From positions 62,001 to 126,000 of the forward strand of contig NZ_JANQOO010000016.1 in the NCBI RefSeq assembly GCF_028285715.1: a stretch of 64,000 bases of DNA. The letters are read 5' to 3'. Each line of letters starts with the position of its first letter. Positions within the stretch are counted from its first letter, which is position 1. Below are positions 8,092 to 16,997 of the stretch, piece by piece. A program made the translations under genes and the position numbers. Origin of the DNA: Ulvibacterium sp. (GTDB lineage: Bacteria; Bacteroidota; Bacteroidia; Flavobacteriales; Flavobacteriaceae). A model generated the notes under the pieces. That model made no database searches. It was given only the letters and a program-made list of their open reading frames with translations, and had not been told where the DNA came from.

Positions 8092-8470
8092 AACGAATGC
8101 TTTCCGCAGTGGCCTCAAATTCCTCCGGGGTCAATACTACCTTATTTTGAAAGGTGGCATCCTGCATTCCCTGCAAGGGAATCAAATGCACATGTACATG
8201 GGGTACTTCCAAACCAATTACGGTTAACCCCACTCTTTTACAATCTATGGCCGCTTCAATGGCTTTACCTACCCTTCTAGAAAACGCCATTAGGCCCATA
8301 TAGGTTTCCTGATCCAAATCCATAATTCTGTCCACTTCCTTTTTGGGAACACAAAGCGTATGGCCTTTAGAGTTAGGGTTGATGTCCAAAAACGCAAAGT
8401 AGTTTTCGTCCTCGGCTATCTTGTAACAGGGAATTTCTGCATTGATAATCTTGGTGAAAATACTCGGCAT
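8081..8470 (-). CDS. HIT-family nucleotide hydrolase
   Basis: A 129-residue histidine-triad protein (HinT/Fhit superfamily) that hydrolyses nucleotide phosphoramidates or dinucleoside polyphosphates in the cytoplasm. The start MPSIFTKIINAEIPCYKIAED is the usual HinT start, and the catalytic triad is HVHVHLIPL with His91, His93 and His95. Length is normal. It follows greA on the minus strand after 38 bases and is probably in its operon, a common pairing in flavobacteria. Confidence 0.93.
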   Translation of the reverse strand: MPSIFTKIINAEIPCYKIAEDENYFAFLDINPNSKGHTLCVPKKEVDRIMDLDQETYMGLMAFSRRVGKAIEAAIDCKRVGLTVIGLEVPHVHVHLIPLQGMQDATFQNKVVLTPEEFEATAESIRSKM

Positions 8471-8508
8471 ATAGTTTATCTATAAGATTTTAAACCAAGC
8501 AGGTCTTA

Positions 8509-8985
8509 TTAATCTCTGCTAATCTCTAAAATATCAAATTTTAAGGTGCCATTTGGAACATTAATCTCCGCAACATCACCCACTTCCTTGCCCAACAATC
8601 CTTTTCCAATGGGTGAACTTACGGATATCTTTCCCGATTTCAGATCCGCCTCGCTTTCGGCAACCAAGGTATATTTCATTTCCATACCATTCGCCTGATT
8701 CTTCAATTTTACAGTGGACAGCACCAATACTTTTGAAGTATCCAGCTGCGATTCATCAATCAATCGGGCATTGGCCAAAGTCTCTTCCAGTTTAGATATC
8801 TTAAGTTCCAACAATCCTTGGGCCTCCTTTGCCGCATCGTATTCGGCATTTTCGGATAAATCTCCTTTATCCCTGGCTTCTGCAATGGCTTGTGATGCCT
8901 TAGGTCGTTCTATATCCTTAAGTTGACTCAGTTCTTCTCTTAATTTTTTAAGTCCTTCTGCTGTATAGTAAGATACGCTACTCAT
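8509..8985 (-). CDS. greA: Transcription elongation factor GreA
   Basis: A 158-residue protein that rescues backtracked RNA polymerase by stimulating transcript cleavage. The N-terminal coiled coil shows the conserved acidic tip region DKGDLSENAEYDAAKEAQ (about 42-58) with the Asp and Glu needed for cleavage, and the C-terminal FKBP-like domain has SPIGKGLLGKEVGD near 125. Start and length agree with the family. A TATCTTTG -7 element lies 79 bases upstream and an inverted repeat sits in the leader. Confidence 0.97.
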   Translation of the reverse strand: MSSVSYYTAEGLKKLREELSQLKDIERPKASQAIAEARDKGDLSENAEYDAAKEAQGLLELKISKLEETLANARLIDESQLDTSKVLVLSTVKLKNQANGMEMKYTLVAESEADLKSGKISVSSPIGKGLLGKEVGDVAEINVPNGTLKFDILEISRD

Positions 8986-9009
8986 AACCTCATCTTTTAT
9001 TAAATAAGA

Positions 9010-9059
9010 AAATCCTCTACTTAGACCGCGATGTACCCGGCTTTTTTTAGAGAGGATTT
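9010..9059 (-). repeat. Inverted repeat in the greA leader
   Basis: Perfect 9-bp arms AAATCCTCT (9010-9018) and AGAGGATTT (9051-9059) flank 32 bases within the greA 5' untranslated region. In the RNA this could close a hairpin; an alternative is a regulator site. Role unknown. Confidence 0.45.
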
Positions 9060-9063
9060 AACG

Positions 9064-9071
9064 CAAAGATA
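9064..9071 (-). promoter_or_regulatory. -7 promoter element of greA
   Basis: TATCTTTG on the minus strand, matching TAnnTTTG. It is part of a symmetric divergent promoter pair with 9085-9092: CGCAAAG at 9062-9068 and CTTTGCG at 9088-9094 form an inverted repeat. Confidence 0.55.
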
Positions 9072-9084
9072 CATAATTTTTGTT

Positions 9085-9092
9085 CAACTTTG
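9085..9092 (+). promoter_or_regulatory. -7-like element of the Rieske-like lipoprotein gene
   Basis: CAACTTTG, one mismatch from TAnnTTTG, 29 bases ahead of the ATG at 9121. It also argues against the in-frame upstream start at 9031, which would lie in front of the promoter. Confidence 0.4.
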
Positions 9093-9120
9093 CGTTCATT
9101 ATATAAATAGGTCTTACGTT

Positions 9121-9558
9121 ATGATGCGCATTTGGAGCATTGTTTTGATTATATTTCTACTATCCTGCGATAGCGATCCTACAAATAGGAATCCATTCCT
9201 GCAGGAGATAGGATTCCAGTTTGACATTAATCTGAACCTTCCCTTATACAGTCCACTAACCAATGTGGGAAACGCGGTTTATATTGGCACTGAGGGTGTA
9301 GGGATACGGGGCGTTTTCGTAATCAACGTGGGGTTTGACCAATTTAGGGCCTTTGAGGCCAATTGCCCCAATCATGCACCGGACAGTTGTTCTACGATGG
9401 AAATGGAAGGACAGACAGCTATTTGCCCTTGTAATGATTTCGAATACAGTTTGTTTACCGGGCAGCAATTAAATAGACCGGATGATGGCAATCGGTATTT
9501 TGACATGTTGGAATATCGTGCTTCCTTTAACGGCACTACCGTTATCATTTCCAACTAA
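9121..9558 (+). CDS. Rieske-like lipoprotein with degenerate cluster ligands
   Basis: Start chosen at 9121 (MMRIWSIVLIIFLLSC), which gives a lipoprotein signal with lipid-modified Cys16 in the box LLSC; the longer frame from 9031 only adds junk. The 145-residue protein has the Rieske layout: a beta-rich lead-in, then FEANCPNHAP (Cys82, His85), Cys90, and ICPCNDFEYSLFTG (Cys102, Cys104) followed by a Gly-rich close. A true Rieske protein has CxH and CPCH; here the first pair is spaced CxxH and the second His is Asn105. It may bind no cluster, or an altered one. An outer-membrane or periplasmic anchored protein of unknown partner. Transcribed divergently from greA. Confidence 0.7.
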   Translation: MMRIWSIVLIIFLLSCDSDPTNRNPFLQEIGFQFDINLNLPLYSPLTNVGNAVYIGTEGVGIRGVFVINVGFDQFRAFEANCPNHAPDSCSTMEMEGQTAICPCNDFEYSLFTGQQLNRPDDGNRYFDMLEYRASFNGTTVIISN

Positions 9559-9567
9559 GTGTCCAAT

Positions 9568-10542
9568 TTATACCGCCCCAAGAATTTTATCCATAACCCA
9601 ACTGGTATGTAGTCCGGAACTTCCCAAGGAGGGATGTACAGATTCCCCGAACAAATGACTCTTCATATAAGCGACGTGATATTTCTGAATATGCTTGGGG
9701 TTGTCAATTTCCAAGGTTTCCTTTCCTTGTACATTCTCCAATTCCAAAGGATTGTCCTGAAAGATAGAGAATGAAATCTTCCCTTCGTCTCCTATAATTT
9801 CAACCGAATCCTTATGGGCATAGCTTCCAAAATTCCAGTTCCCGTAGCCAGTTATACCACTTTCGTGTTCCCAACAGGCAGTGATGGCATCCTTGGCCGA
9901 GTATAACCCCTGCTGGTTCAAGGCCACTCCCTTGGCCTCCACAACCGGGCCCAATAGATGACAAAACAGATCCAAACCATGACTTGCCAAGTCATCGAAA
10001 TAGCCTCCTGGGGCAATTTTAGCGTCGGTACGCCAATTGTAGCTGTTGCTCCTATCCAAATCAGAAGCAGGTTTTGAGAGTTGCCACTTTATGGTTCTTA
10101 CCGCACCGATAAGGTGGCCATCCAACCAGTCCTTTACCTTTTCAAATCGTGGAAGCGACCTCCTGTAGTAGGCAATAAACAATGGAATGTCCTTCTTTTG
10201 GAAGGCCTCGTAAATGTCCAGACTATCCGAATAACAAGGTGCCATGGGCTTTTCTATACAACAAGGTTTTCCCACCTTGGCAACTTTTAGCGCATAGTAC
10301 TTGTGCGAATCTGGAGGGGTAGCGATGTATACGGCATCAATTTTATCATCCAAAATAAGACTATCGGCATCCGGGTAAAACTTGGGCACGCCGTGTCGTT
10401 TGGCATAATCCTTGGCTTTTTCAACATCCCTGCGCATTACCGCAGCTAGTTCAAAGCCCTCCGTATTTTGGTATGCCGGTCCGCTTTTGACCTCTGTAAC
10501 ATCACCACAACCTATAATACCCCAACGAACACTTTTCATCAT
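9568..10542 (-). CDS. Gfo/Idh/MocA-family oxidoreductase
   Basis: A 324-residue NAD(P)-dependent dehydrogenase or sugar oxidoreductase. The N-terminal Rossmann motif is GIIGCGDV (8-15), the family signature EKP lies at 97-99 (CIEKPMA), and a C-terminal alpha/beta domain follows with GGYFDDLASHGLDLFCHLLG, carrying the usual Asp and His. The first two codons are both ATG, so the start may be one codon in. The substrate cannot be read from sequence. It begins 42 bases after the TonB receptor stop on the same strand and could be in the TPP-riboswitch transcript, although it has no evident thiamine role. Confidence 0.9.
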   Translation of the reverse strand: MMKSVRWGIIGCGDVTEVKSGPAYQNTEGFELAAVMRRDVEKAKDYAKRHGVPKFYPDADSLILDDKIDAVYIATPPDSHKYYALKVAKVGKPCCIEKPMAPCYSDSLDIYEAFQKKDIPLFIAYYRRSLPRFEKVKDWLDGHLIGAVRTIKWQLSKPASDLDRSNSYNWRTDAKIAPGGYFDDLASHGLDLFCHLLGPVVEAKGVALNQQGLYSAKDAITACWEHESGITGYGNWNFGSYAHKDSVEIIGDEGKISFSIFQDNPLELENVQGKETLEIDNPKHIQKYHVAYMKSHLFGESVHPSLGSSGLHTSWVMDKILGAV

Positions 10543-10584
10543 AGCTTATTGTTTGTAAAACAAAAGTACAGGTTTATAAAGAGT

Positions 10585-12750
10585 CTAAAAACGTGCCGTG
10601 GCCCCCAATAAAAAATTAATCCCTGCCTGTGGGTAGAATCCGGCACCCTCAATTGTGGTTGTGCTTCCCGAGGAGTCATCATCGAAAGTGAAAAAAAAGC
10701 CGTTGGAGACAATATCCTGATCAAAGATATTATTTACCAATCCTGAGAAGGTAATACTTTTAAGAAAGGTATTTATTTCCCATACGTATTGAACGTTCAA
10801 ATCGGTCTGGGAATACGCTTCAAGTACTGAGGCGTCGCTATCTATATTGCCCATGTATTGTTTGCCGACATACTTTGTCAATGCAGAAATCAACCACCTT
10901 TCCGTAGGGGCAAAACCCAACTGATTTCCAATGACCAGGTTCGGCGAATAAGCAATATTGGTATTGCCCAAATCCCGGAGAACCCCATCTCTCTGAAATA
11001 CAAAATCTAGGTTCTTATTGGTGCTTAAAGCTATGTTGGGCCTTAACCAAAATTTATCTCCCATTTGAACATTAGCGTCTATTTCCAATCCCAAACGATA
11101 GCTATCCCCTACGTTCGCACGCAAGGGGGCGCCTACGTCATTGAGTTCCCCGGTAAGCACCAATTGATCTTTATAGCGCATATAATAGACATTGGTATTT
11201 AACTGAACATTTGGTGAAACATAGCGCCAGCCCAGTTCAAAATCATTGAGTTTTTCAGGTCTGGGATTCCCATTTTCATAATCATTTCGATTAGGTTCCC
11301 TATTGGCCCTGGCATAGGAAAAATAGAAATTGTTATTTCTGTCCAAATCATAGGTCAATCCCACTTTGGGATTAAAAAAGTTAAAAGTATCATCAACAAG
11401 TCCAGTTTCCTCCCCATTGGCCTCATACCTAACTCTCCTGTATTGCATATCCCCAAAAAGGCTCCATTGTTGGTGTAGTTTGTAATTGGCTTTGGCAAAA
11501 ACGTTAAAATCGGTTTTAATGGACGTATCGTCATAATACCGATCCCGAATTTCACTATTGGAAGCAAAACGGGCCCAAATGACCTCTCCAAAATGATCTC
11601 CCTCATATTTGTTCCATCCTCCCCCAAGGATTACATCCCACTTGTTCTTCTTATGGTTTACGGAAAATACGGTTCCATAAAAGTCGTTATCCAGCCAACG
11701 CCTCCGGATCAGGTCCGTCGTATTCACTTCTTCGCCATTGACCGTAAGCGGTTCAAATCCATAGGTGGCAAAATCATCGTCTTCCCGAAACTGTTCAAAG
11801 AATCCCCTTCCACGTGTATAATGCAAGGCAAGATTGGTACTCCAATGTTCCGAAATGCTTTCGTTCCATAGCAATTGCGCATGGTCTTGTTTATAGTTGT
11901 CCACTTCATTTTCATAAAATTGGGTAGTACCATCTTCATCGGTATACATCCCGGCCGGGTTAAATGTTCTATTGGTGCGTAATGTCTCGGCGTCGACACC
12001 GAACCACGATTGATAGGTTATTTCATGTCCTCCAAAAAGCAATGCCTTAATCAAAGTATTGTCATCTTTGAAGGCGCCCTGTAAAAAATAGGAATCAAGT
12101 TCCGAAGAGGCGCGATCCACATAGCCATCCGAGATAATTCTGGATAGGCGTGCAGAAATTTCAATTCTATTGTTCAACAATCCGGAGCTAAACTTAATGT
12201 TGTTCCGCAATGTGGCGAAGCTTCCTATTGAACTGGAAATTTGTCCATACGCTTCTTCAGAAAATCCATCGGTCAATAGGTTTAGGCTGGCCCCGAAGGC
12301 CCCGGCCCCATTAGTGGAGGTCCCCACACCCCTTTGCAATTGCAAACTTTCGGTAGAGGAAGCAAAATCCGGCATATTTACCCAAAAGGTTCCCTGCGAT
12401 TCTGCATCGTTGTATGGAATTCCGTTAATGGTGACATTGACCCGGGTTGCATCACTCCCCCTAACACGTATTCCGGTATAGCCTATCCCGGCACCGGCGT
12501 CGGAAGTGGTGACCACAGAAGGAAGAAAGTTCATTAAAATGGGGATATCCTGCCCCAAATTTCTTGGTGCGACCTCCTCCTTGTTTAAATTGGAAAAAGT
12601 GACCGGCGTTTCCTTGGTTACACGAATCGCCGAAACAAAGACCTCGTCCAGTACTATCTTCTTTCCTTCCAAGGAATCTGTTGGGTTTTGCTGGGCCGAA
12701 ACGACCCTACTAAGCCCAAAGAGGACAACTGTTGTGAATACAATTTTCAT
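10585..12750 (-). CDS. TonB-dependent receptor, probable thiamine uptake
   Basis: Start chosen at 12750 (MKIVFTTVVLFGLSRVVSAQQ), which gives a signal peptide; the frame open to 12837 adds 29 residues without signal features. The 721-residue mature-type product has a TonB-box-like LDEVFVSA, a plug with GIGYTGIRVRGSDATRVNVTINGIPYNDAES and LQLQRGVGTSTNGAGAFG, and a 22-strand-type barrel ending YPQAGINFLLGATARF. Unlike the other three receptors here it has no carboxypeptidase-like N-domain. A TPP riboswitch lies about 175 bases upstream on the same strand, which points to thiamine or a thiamine phosphate as the ligand, as for the riboswitch-controlled OMR receptors known in Bacteroidetes. Confidence 0.92.
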   Translation of the reverse strand: MKIVFTTVVLFGLSRVVSAQQNPTDSLEGKKIVLDEVFVSAIRVTKETPVTFSNLNKEEVAPRNLGQDIPILMNFLPSVVTTSDAGAGIGYTGIRVRGSDATRVNVTINGIPYNDAESQGTFWVNMPDFASSTESLQLQRGVGTSTNGAGAFGASLNLLTDGFSEEAYGQISSSIGSFATLRNNIKFSSGLLNNRIEISARLSRIISDGYVDRASSELDSYFLQGAFKDDNTLIKALLFGGHEITYQSWFGVDAETLRTNRTFNPAGMYTDEDGTTQFYENEVDNYKQDHAQLLWNESISEHWSTNLALHYTRGRGFFEQFREDDDFATYGFEPLTVNGEEVNTTDLIRRRWLDNDFYGTVFSVNHKKNKWDVILGGGWNKYEGDHFGEVIWARFASNSEIRDRYYDDTSIKTDFNVFAKANYKLHQQWSLFGDMQYRRVRYEANGEETGLVDDTFNFFNPKVGLTYDLDRNNNFYFSYARANREPNRNDYENGNPRPEKLNDFELGWRYVSPNVQLNTNVYYMRYKDQLVLTGELNDVGAPLRANVGDSYRLGLEIDANVQMGDKFWLRPNIALSTNKNLDFVFQRDGVLRDLGNTNIAYSPNLVIGNQLGFAPTERWLISALTKYVGKQYMGNIDSDASVLEAYSQTDLNVQYVWEINTFLKSITFSGLVNNIFDQDIVSNGFFFTFDDDSSGSTTTIEGAGFYPQAGINFLLGATARF

Positions 12751-12925
12751 GCGATGCTTCCTATTATTTGTAAGGGATCGCATGTAACCGCTATTTTGGA
12801 AAGCGGCAGGTAAAAATTTAGAATAAAGCAGTTTCATCCGTACTAAAAAATTAGCGACGAATAAAAGGGGTTGTTATTCTGTGTTAAACTTGATTTTTGT
12901 TCAATTAAGAACGAAAGAAATTCCA

Positions 12926-13052
12926 AAAAAGCGACTCGCGCATTCCTTGGCAGCATTACCCGCCCAGGTTCATTGGGTATAATCTCAGCTTATCCTGAAC
13001 TCTTAAAGGTTTCCCTTCTTAAAATTTTTCCAGGAGTTCGCACCCCTTTGAG
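12926..13052 (-). ncRNA. TPP (THI-box) riboswitch
   Basis: On the minus strand, in order: AGGGGTGC (13047-13040); a P3 stem with arms GAACTC and GAGTTC; CTGAGATTATACCC; GAACCTGGGCGGGTAATG; and AAGGAATGCG, then a run of six T at 12930-12925. These are the invariant TPP aptamer elements (GGGGUGC, CUGAGA, ACCC, GAACCUG, GGUAAU). It lies in the 420-base gap between the TonB receptor and the hybrid kinase and is oriented to control the receptor. TPP binding normally shuts off expression; the T run suggests transcription termination, though I could not define the terminator stem. Boundaries are approximate. Confidence 0.92.
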
Positions 13053-13173
13053 ATGGAACAAACTTACAACTCAAACCACACATATCATAATCTTTGGAAC
13101 AATTAACGTGGTACAATAAACCCTTACCGGAATTTATACGTATTTATAGTCCCTAAGGGTGTTACGTTGCTAT

Positions 13174-15645
13174 ATGGACAAATCCAAGAATAGGTTTACG
13201 TTTAAGGTTGCCATCAGTTACTTGATGTTATGTGTACTTGCCTTGGTAGCAGGATACTTTATCTATTCTGAGATACAGGTTTTGATTAATGATGAAACCG
13301 CTGTTAAAAGTGATATCAAGTTATTAAGGACAGGGGCCTTGGTCACTCAAATTTATGAAGCGGAAAGCCTTTCCAAGTTAGCATTGCAGACCAAGACCCA
13401 ACAGAATTTCAATGCATACGCCAAAAAAATCGATTCCGTTTTCCTTGAAATAGATTCCCTAAAACAACTAGCCTTTGATCCTTCCCAAAAAGCGAAATTG
13501 GATAGCGTAAAATTATTACTGAAACAGAAGGCAGCCAATAGTGATGAACTTCGTAGCTTAAAAGTAAAAAATGATAACAACCGCTCAATAGACAATGTAA
13601 TCGAGGAGTTCAGGAAAATGGAGGCCTCTTTCGGAAAACTCACGGTGTACAATTTTGAGAAGCATCCTGAGAAACTCTCCCCGTATAAGCTGAAAGTATT
13701 GGAAGACTGGGTAGCCTACTTGAACGAAAACATTCCCGCGGACACGTCTTCCGTTCCCGACTCCGAAAGAATTGATTCGGTTCTCAATGCTTCCAAAGTT
13801 CTTTTGGCAGAGGCCAAAATGAAAGATGCAAAGACACAACGTTTCCTGGCCCAAAAGGAAAATGAAATTAATCGTACCGATATAGAGCTCTCCCAACAAC
13901 TACGCAATATTGTTTCCGCTTTGGAGCAAGAAATAGTGATGAATACCTATAACGACGCTTTAAAAAAGCAATCCGCCTTGAGGAAGAGCATTCGCTTGGC
14001 CGGTTTAGCAGCCTTATTGGGCTTCATTGTTGTTGGGTTTTTCACTTTTTTGATCAATCGTGATTTTTGGAAGGTACAGACCTACAGGCAGAAATTGGAA
14101 AAAGAGAAAAAATATTCCGAGTCCTTGTTAAAAAGTAGGGAACAATTAATTTCCACAGTTAGCCATGATCTGCGAACCCCTTTGAACACCATACAAGGGT
14201 ATGCTGAACTTATGGAAAATACGGAGTTAACCCAAAAACAAGAGGGGTATTTAAAAAATATAACCTCCTCTACCGGTTATGTAGGGAATTTGGTAAACGA
14301 TCTTTTGGATTTTTCAAAATTGGAAGCGGGTAAGTTAAAGATTGAAAAAATCCCCTTTATGCCCGCATATCTTATCCAAGAAACCGCCGAAAACCTTCAG
14401 GCTCTTTATGCACATAAAAAGGTAGGGCTAAAGCTTGAAATAGATGCTTCACTAAAAAAAACGGTATTGGGCGATCCCTTCCGCCTGCGTCAAGTACTTA
14501 CCAATCTTATTGCAAACGCCTTTAAGTTTACAGAAAAGGGTCATATACGGGTTAAGGCCCATACCTTTAAGGAAGGTAAGGAAATCATTATAGCGCAAAT
14601 ATCGGTCACGGATACCGGCATGGGGATTCCCAAGGAAAAGCAAGGGCTTATTTTTAAGGAATTTACGCAGGCCGATACCGATACCGAAAAAAAATTCGGC
14701 GGTTATGGCCTGGGACTTACCATATCCAAAAAGTTGACGGAATTGCTTGACGGTTCATTGAGTTTGGAAAGCAAGATAGGCCAAGGTAGTACATTTACCC
14801 TTAAGCTACCCCTGCAAATAACGCAGCAGAAATTAGGTTCTGCAGAGCAAAAAATTCCTGACTTGGCATCCAACCTCAGTATCTTGATAATCGACGACGA
14901 TACCGCTCTTTTAGGTATGTTAGGTGAACTTATGGAAAGTATGGGAATCCATGCTCATACCTTTACCAACTTTCAATTCGTAAAAGAGGATTCCCCTTTG
15001 ATTTATGATCTGGTTTTGACAGATATACAAATGCCCCGAACAAACGGTTTTGAAGTCTTAAACAGGTTAAGGTCCGGAAAATACAAACATTATAAGGGCC
15101 AACCCGTTATTGCCATGACGGGCAGAAGGGATTTTAAAATCGACACCTATACCTCTAAGGGGTTTGACCAAGTTCTACGAAAGCCTTTCTCCAAAGATGA
15201 ACTTGTTACTGTCCTGAAATCAAAGGGTATGGACACTAAAAAAGCACCCGTTATAAATACTAAAAATCCTTCTGAAAAAGAAAAAACCGAAAATTATAGC
15301 TTAGCCACCATTCATTCTTTTTTGGGAAAAAATGAAGGTGCCATTTTTGAAGTATTGCAGACATTTTTAAATGACACACGAATCAACATGGGCCTATTGG
15401 ACGAAACTATCAAAGAACGGGATTACACTCGTCTAAATCACGTTGCCCATCGTATGTTACCTATGTTCAGACAGCTTAAGGTGGACAAATGTGTGTCCTT
15501 GTTGGAGAAATTTGAAATGGCGACCCAAGATTCTATAAACATCAACGTCCTCCATAACGATTTCCTTTTGTTAGAGGAAAAAGTACGCCTATTGCTATAT
15601 GAAATGGAGAATAAGTTGATTACAAGTCCAAGTTATAGTGGTTGA
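13174..15645 (+). CDS. Hybrid sensor histidine kinase with receiver and Hpt domains
   Basis: Start chosen at 13174 (MDKSKNRFTF); the frame from 13159 adds five residues. The 823-residue product has a membrane helix (about 10-29), a periplasmic alpha-helical sensor of about 240 residues, a second helix (about 274-295), and a kinase core with H-box STVSHDLRTPLN (His331) and G1 box TDTGMGIP (near 479). A receiver domain follows with phospho-acceptor Asp617 in LTDIQMP and a KP motif, and a C-terminal Hpt domain with His759 in VAHRML. This is a full phosphorelay protein. The NtrC-type regulator is encoded tail-to-tail with a 26-base overlap and is the likely partner; the signal is unknown. Confidence 0.92.
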   Translation: MDKSKNRFTFKVAISYLMLCVLALVAGYFIYSEIQVLINDETAVKSDIKLLRTGALVTQIYEAESLSKLALQTKTQQNFNAYAKKIDSVFLEIDSLKQLAFDPSQKAKLDSVKLLLKQKAANSDELRSLKVKNDNNRSIDNVIEEFRKMEASFGKLTVYNFEKHPEKLSPYKLKVLEDWVAYLNENIPADTSSVPDSERIDSVLNASKVLLAEAKMKDAKTQRFLAQKENEINRTDIELSQQLRNIVSALEQEIVMNTYNDALKKQSALRKSIRLAGLAALLGFIVVGFFTFLINRDFWKVQTYRQKLEKEKKYSESLLKSREQLISTVSHDLRTPLNTIQGYAELMENTELTQKQEGYLKNITSSTGYVGNLVNDLLDFSKLEAGKLKIEKIPFMPAYLIQETAENLQALYAHKKVGLKLEIDASLKKTVLGDPFRLRQVLTNLIANAFKFTEKGHIRVKAHTFKEGKEIIIAQISVTDTGMGIPKEKQGLIFKEFTQADTDTEKKFGGYGLGLTISKKLTELLDGSLSLESKIGQGSTFTLKLPLQITQQKLGSAEQKIPDLASNLSILIIDDDTALLGMLGELMESMGIHAHTFTNFQFVKEDSPLIYDLVLTDIQMPRTNGFEVLNRLRSGKYKHYKGQPVIAMTGRRDFKIDTYTSKGFDQVLRKPFSKDELVTVLKSKGMDTKKAPVINTKNPSEKEKTENYSLATIHSFLGKNEGAIFEVLQTFLNDTRINMGLLDETIKERDYTRLNHVAHRMLPMFRQLKVDKCVSLLEKFEMATQDSININVLHNDFLLLEEKVRLLLYEMENKLITSPSYSG

Positions 15646-16993
15646 TTTTGTTGTAAAGTGTTTTACGGGTAACCTGTAGCAATTTTGCGGCTTTTGACTT
15701 GTTGAAATTGGTCTTTTTCAATGCTTTGATGATACGGTCCTTCTCAAAATCGGATTTAGAAAAATTTTCGGCCTTTATCGAACTATTACGGGCAGGCCCT
15801 AAAACCTCTTTAGGCAAGGTTTCCATCCTTACCTCATCACCAACCGTTAAAAGTACCGCCCTTTTGACTACATTTTGAAGTTCCCTTAAATTTCCCGGCC
15901 AATGGTACTGTTGAAAGGCCTCCCACACTTGCGTTGAAAAGCCATGAACTTCCTTGTTCAAATTTTCATTGGCTTTGGCCAAAAAATGGTCCGCAAACAA
16001 AATCAAATCCTCAAACCGTTCTTCCAAGGACGGGATTTGAATGGAAAACTCGTTTAACCTGTGATACAGGTCTTCCCTAAAGTTTCCCTTTTGAACGGCA
16101 AGCGTCAAATCTTCATTTGTAGCTGTTATGATACGAACATCCACATGGGTTTCCTTGGTACTGCCTACCCGTCTTATCTTCCGCTCCTGTAGAGCTCTTA
16201 GTAGTTGGATTTGATTTTCATAAGAAAGGTTCCCTACCTCGTCCAAGAACAAAGTACCTCCGTTGGCTGCTTCAAAGTTTCCGATTTTGTCCTCAACGGC
16301 CCCAGTAAAACTTCCCTTGATATGACCAAAAAATTCACTTGTGGCCAGTTCCTTTGGAATGGCTCCACAATCCACGGCCACAAAGTTGTAATCCTTGCGC
16401 TTACTGGCATTATGTATCGCCCGGGCGGCGACCTCCTTACCCGTTCCACTGTCGCCCGTAATCAATACGGACATATCGGTGGGTGCCACCAGTTTAATAT
16501 AATCATCCAACTTTTTTGAAGCATCACTGACTCCCAATATGGTCTTTTGATTTGAATTCCTCGACCTTTTGGACGATGTTTTTTTTTGACCGGGTTTTTG
16601 TGCACTTGAACCATCATACTCAACTATATGTGCTTTTGTCTTCAATGCATTCTCAATGACCATAATAATTTCCTCAGGAGTAAAGGGCTTGGAAATATAG
16701 TCATATGCACCCTGCTTCATGGCCTTTACCGCGGTGCCCACTTCCGCATAGCCCGTCATAAGAATTACAGGGATTTTGGGTTTTACTTTCTTAATATCGG
16801 CCAATAAATGTAGTCCATCAGAATCGGGCAAACGCAAATCCGTTAAAATAACATCAAAATCAGTGGATTTAAACTTTTTCTTGGCATCAGTGGCGTGGTA
16901 GCAAATTTCCACTTCATACCCTCTTTTGGTCAAAAACTTCTGTAGCATTTGGCAAAAGGCAGCATCGTCCTCGATGATCAAGATGTTTGGCAT
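15620..16993 (-). CDS. Sigma-54-dependent response regulator (NtrC type)
   Basis: A 457-residue activator of sigma-54 RNA polymerase. Receiver domain at 1-120 with Asp52 (LTDLRLP) and Lys102; AAA+ domain with Walker A GDSGTGKE (180-187), the sigma-54 contact loop GSFTGA (227-232, an Ala-to-Ser variant of GAFTGA that keeps Phe-Thr) and Walker B TLFLDEVG (247-254); arginine-finger region FREDLYHRL; and a Fis-type helix-turn-helix at 430-452 (NKSKAAKLLQVTRKTLYNKI). All parts look functional. Likely partner of the hybrid kinase encoded tail-to-tail. A 12-bp inverted repeat lies directly before its start codon. Confidence 0.94.
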   Translation of the reverse strand: MPNILIIEDDAAFCQMLQKFLTKRGYEVEICYHATDAKKKFKSTDFDVILTDLRLPDSDGLHLLADIKKVKPKIPVILMTGYAEVGTAVKAMKQGAYDYISKPFTPEEIIMVIENALKTKAHIVEYDGSSAQKPGQKKTSSKRSRNSNQKTILGVSDASKKLDDYIKLVAPTDMSVLITGDSGTGKEVAARAIHNASKRKDYNFVAVDCGAIPKELATSEFFGHIKGSFTGAVEDKIGNFEAANGGTLFLDEVGNLSYENQIQLLRALQERKIRRVGSTKETHVDVRIITATNEDLTLAVQKGNFREDLYHRLNEFSIQIPSLEERFEDLILFADHFLAKANENLNKEVHGFSTQVWEAFQQYHWPGNLRELQNVVKRAVLLTVGDEVRMETLPKEVLGPARNSSIKAENFSKSDFEKDRIIKALKKTNFNKSKAAKLLQVTRKTLYNKINHYNLDL

Positions 16994-16997
16994 AAAA

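Noticed and set aside
12871-13119. Plus-strand frame of 82 codons in the gap before the hybrid kinase
   Set aside because: It lies over the TPP riboswitch on the other strand, has no recognisable domains, and its sequence is explained by the aptamer.
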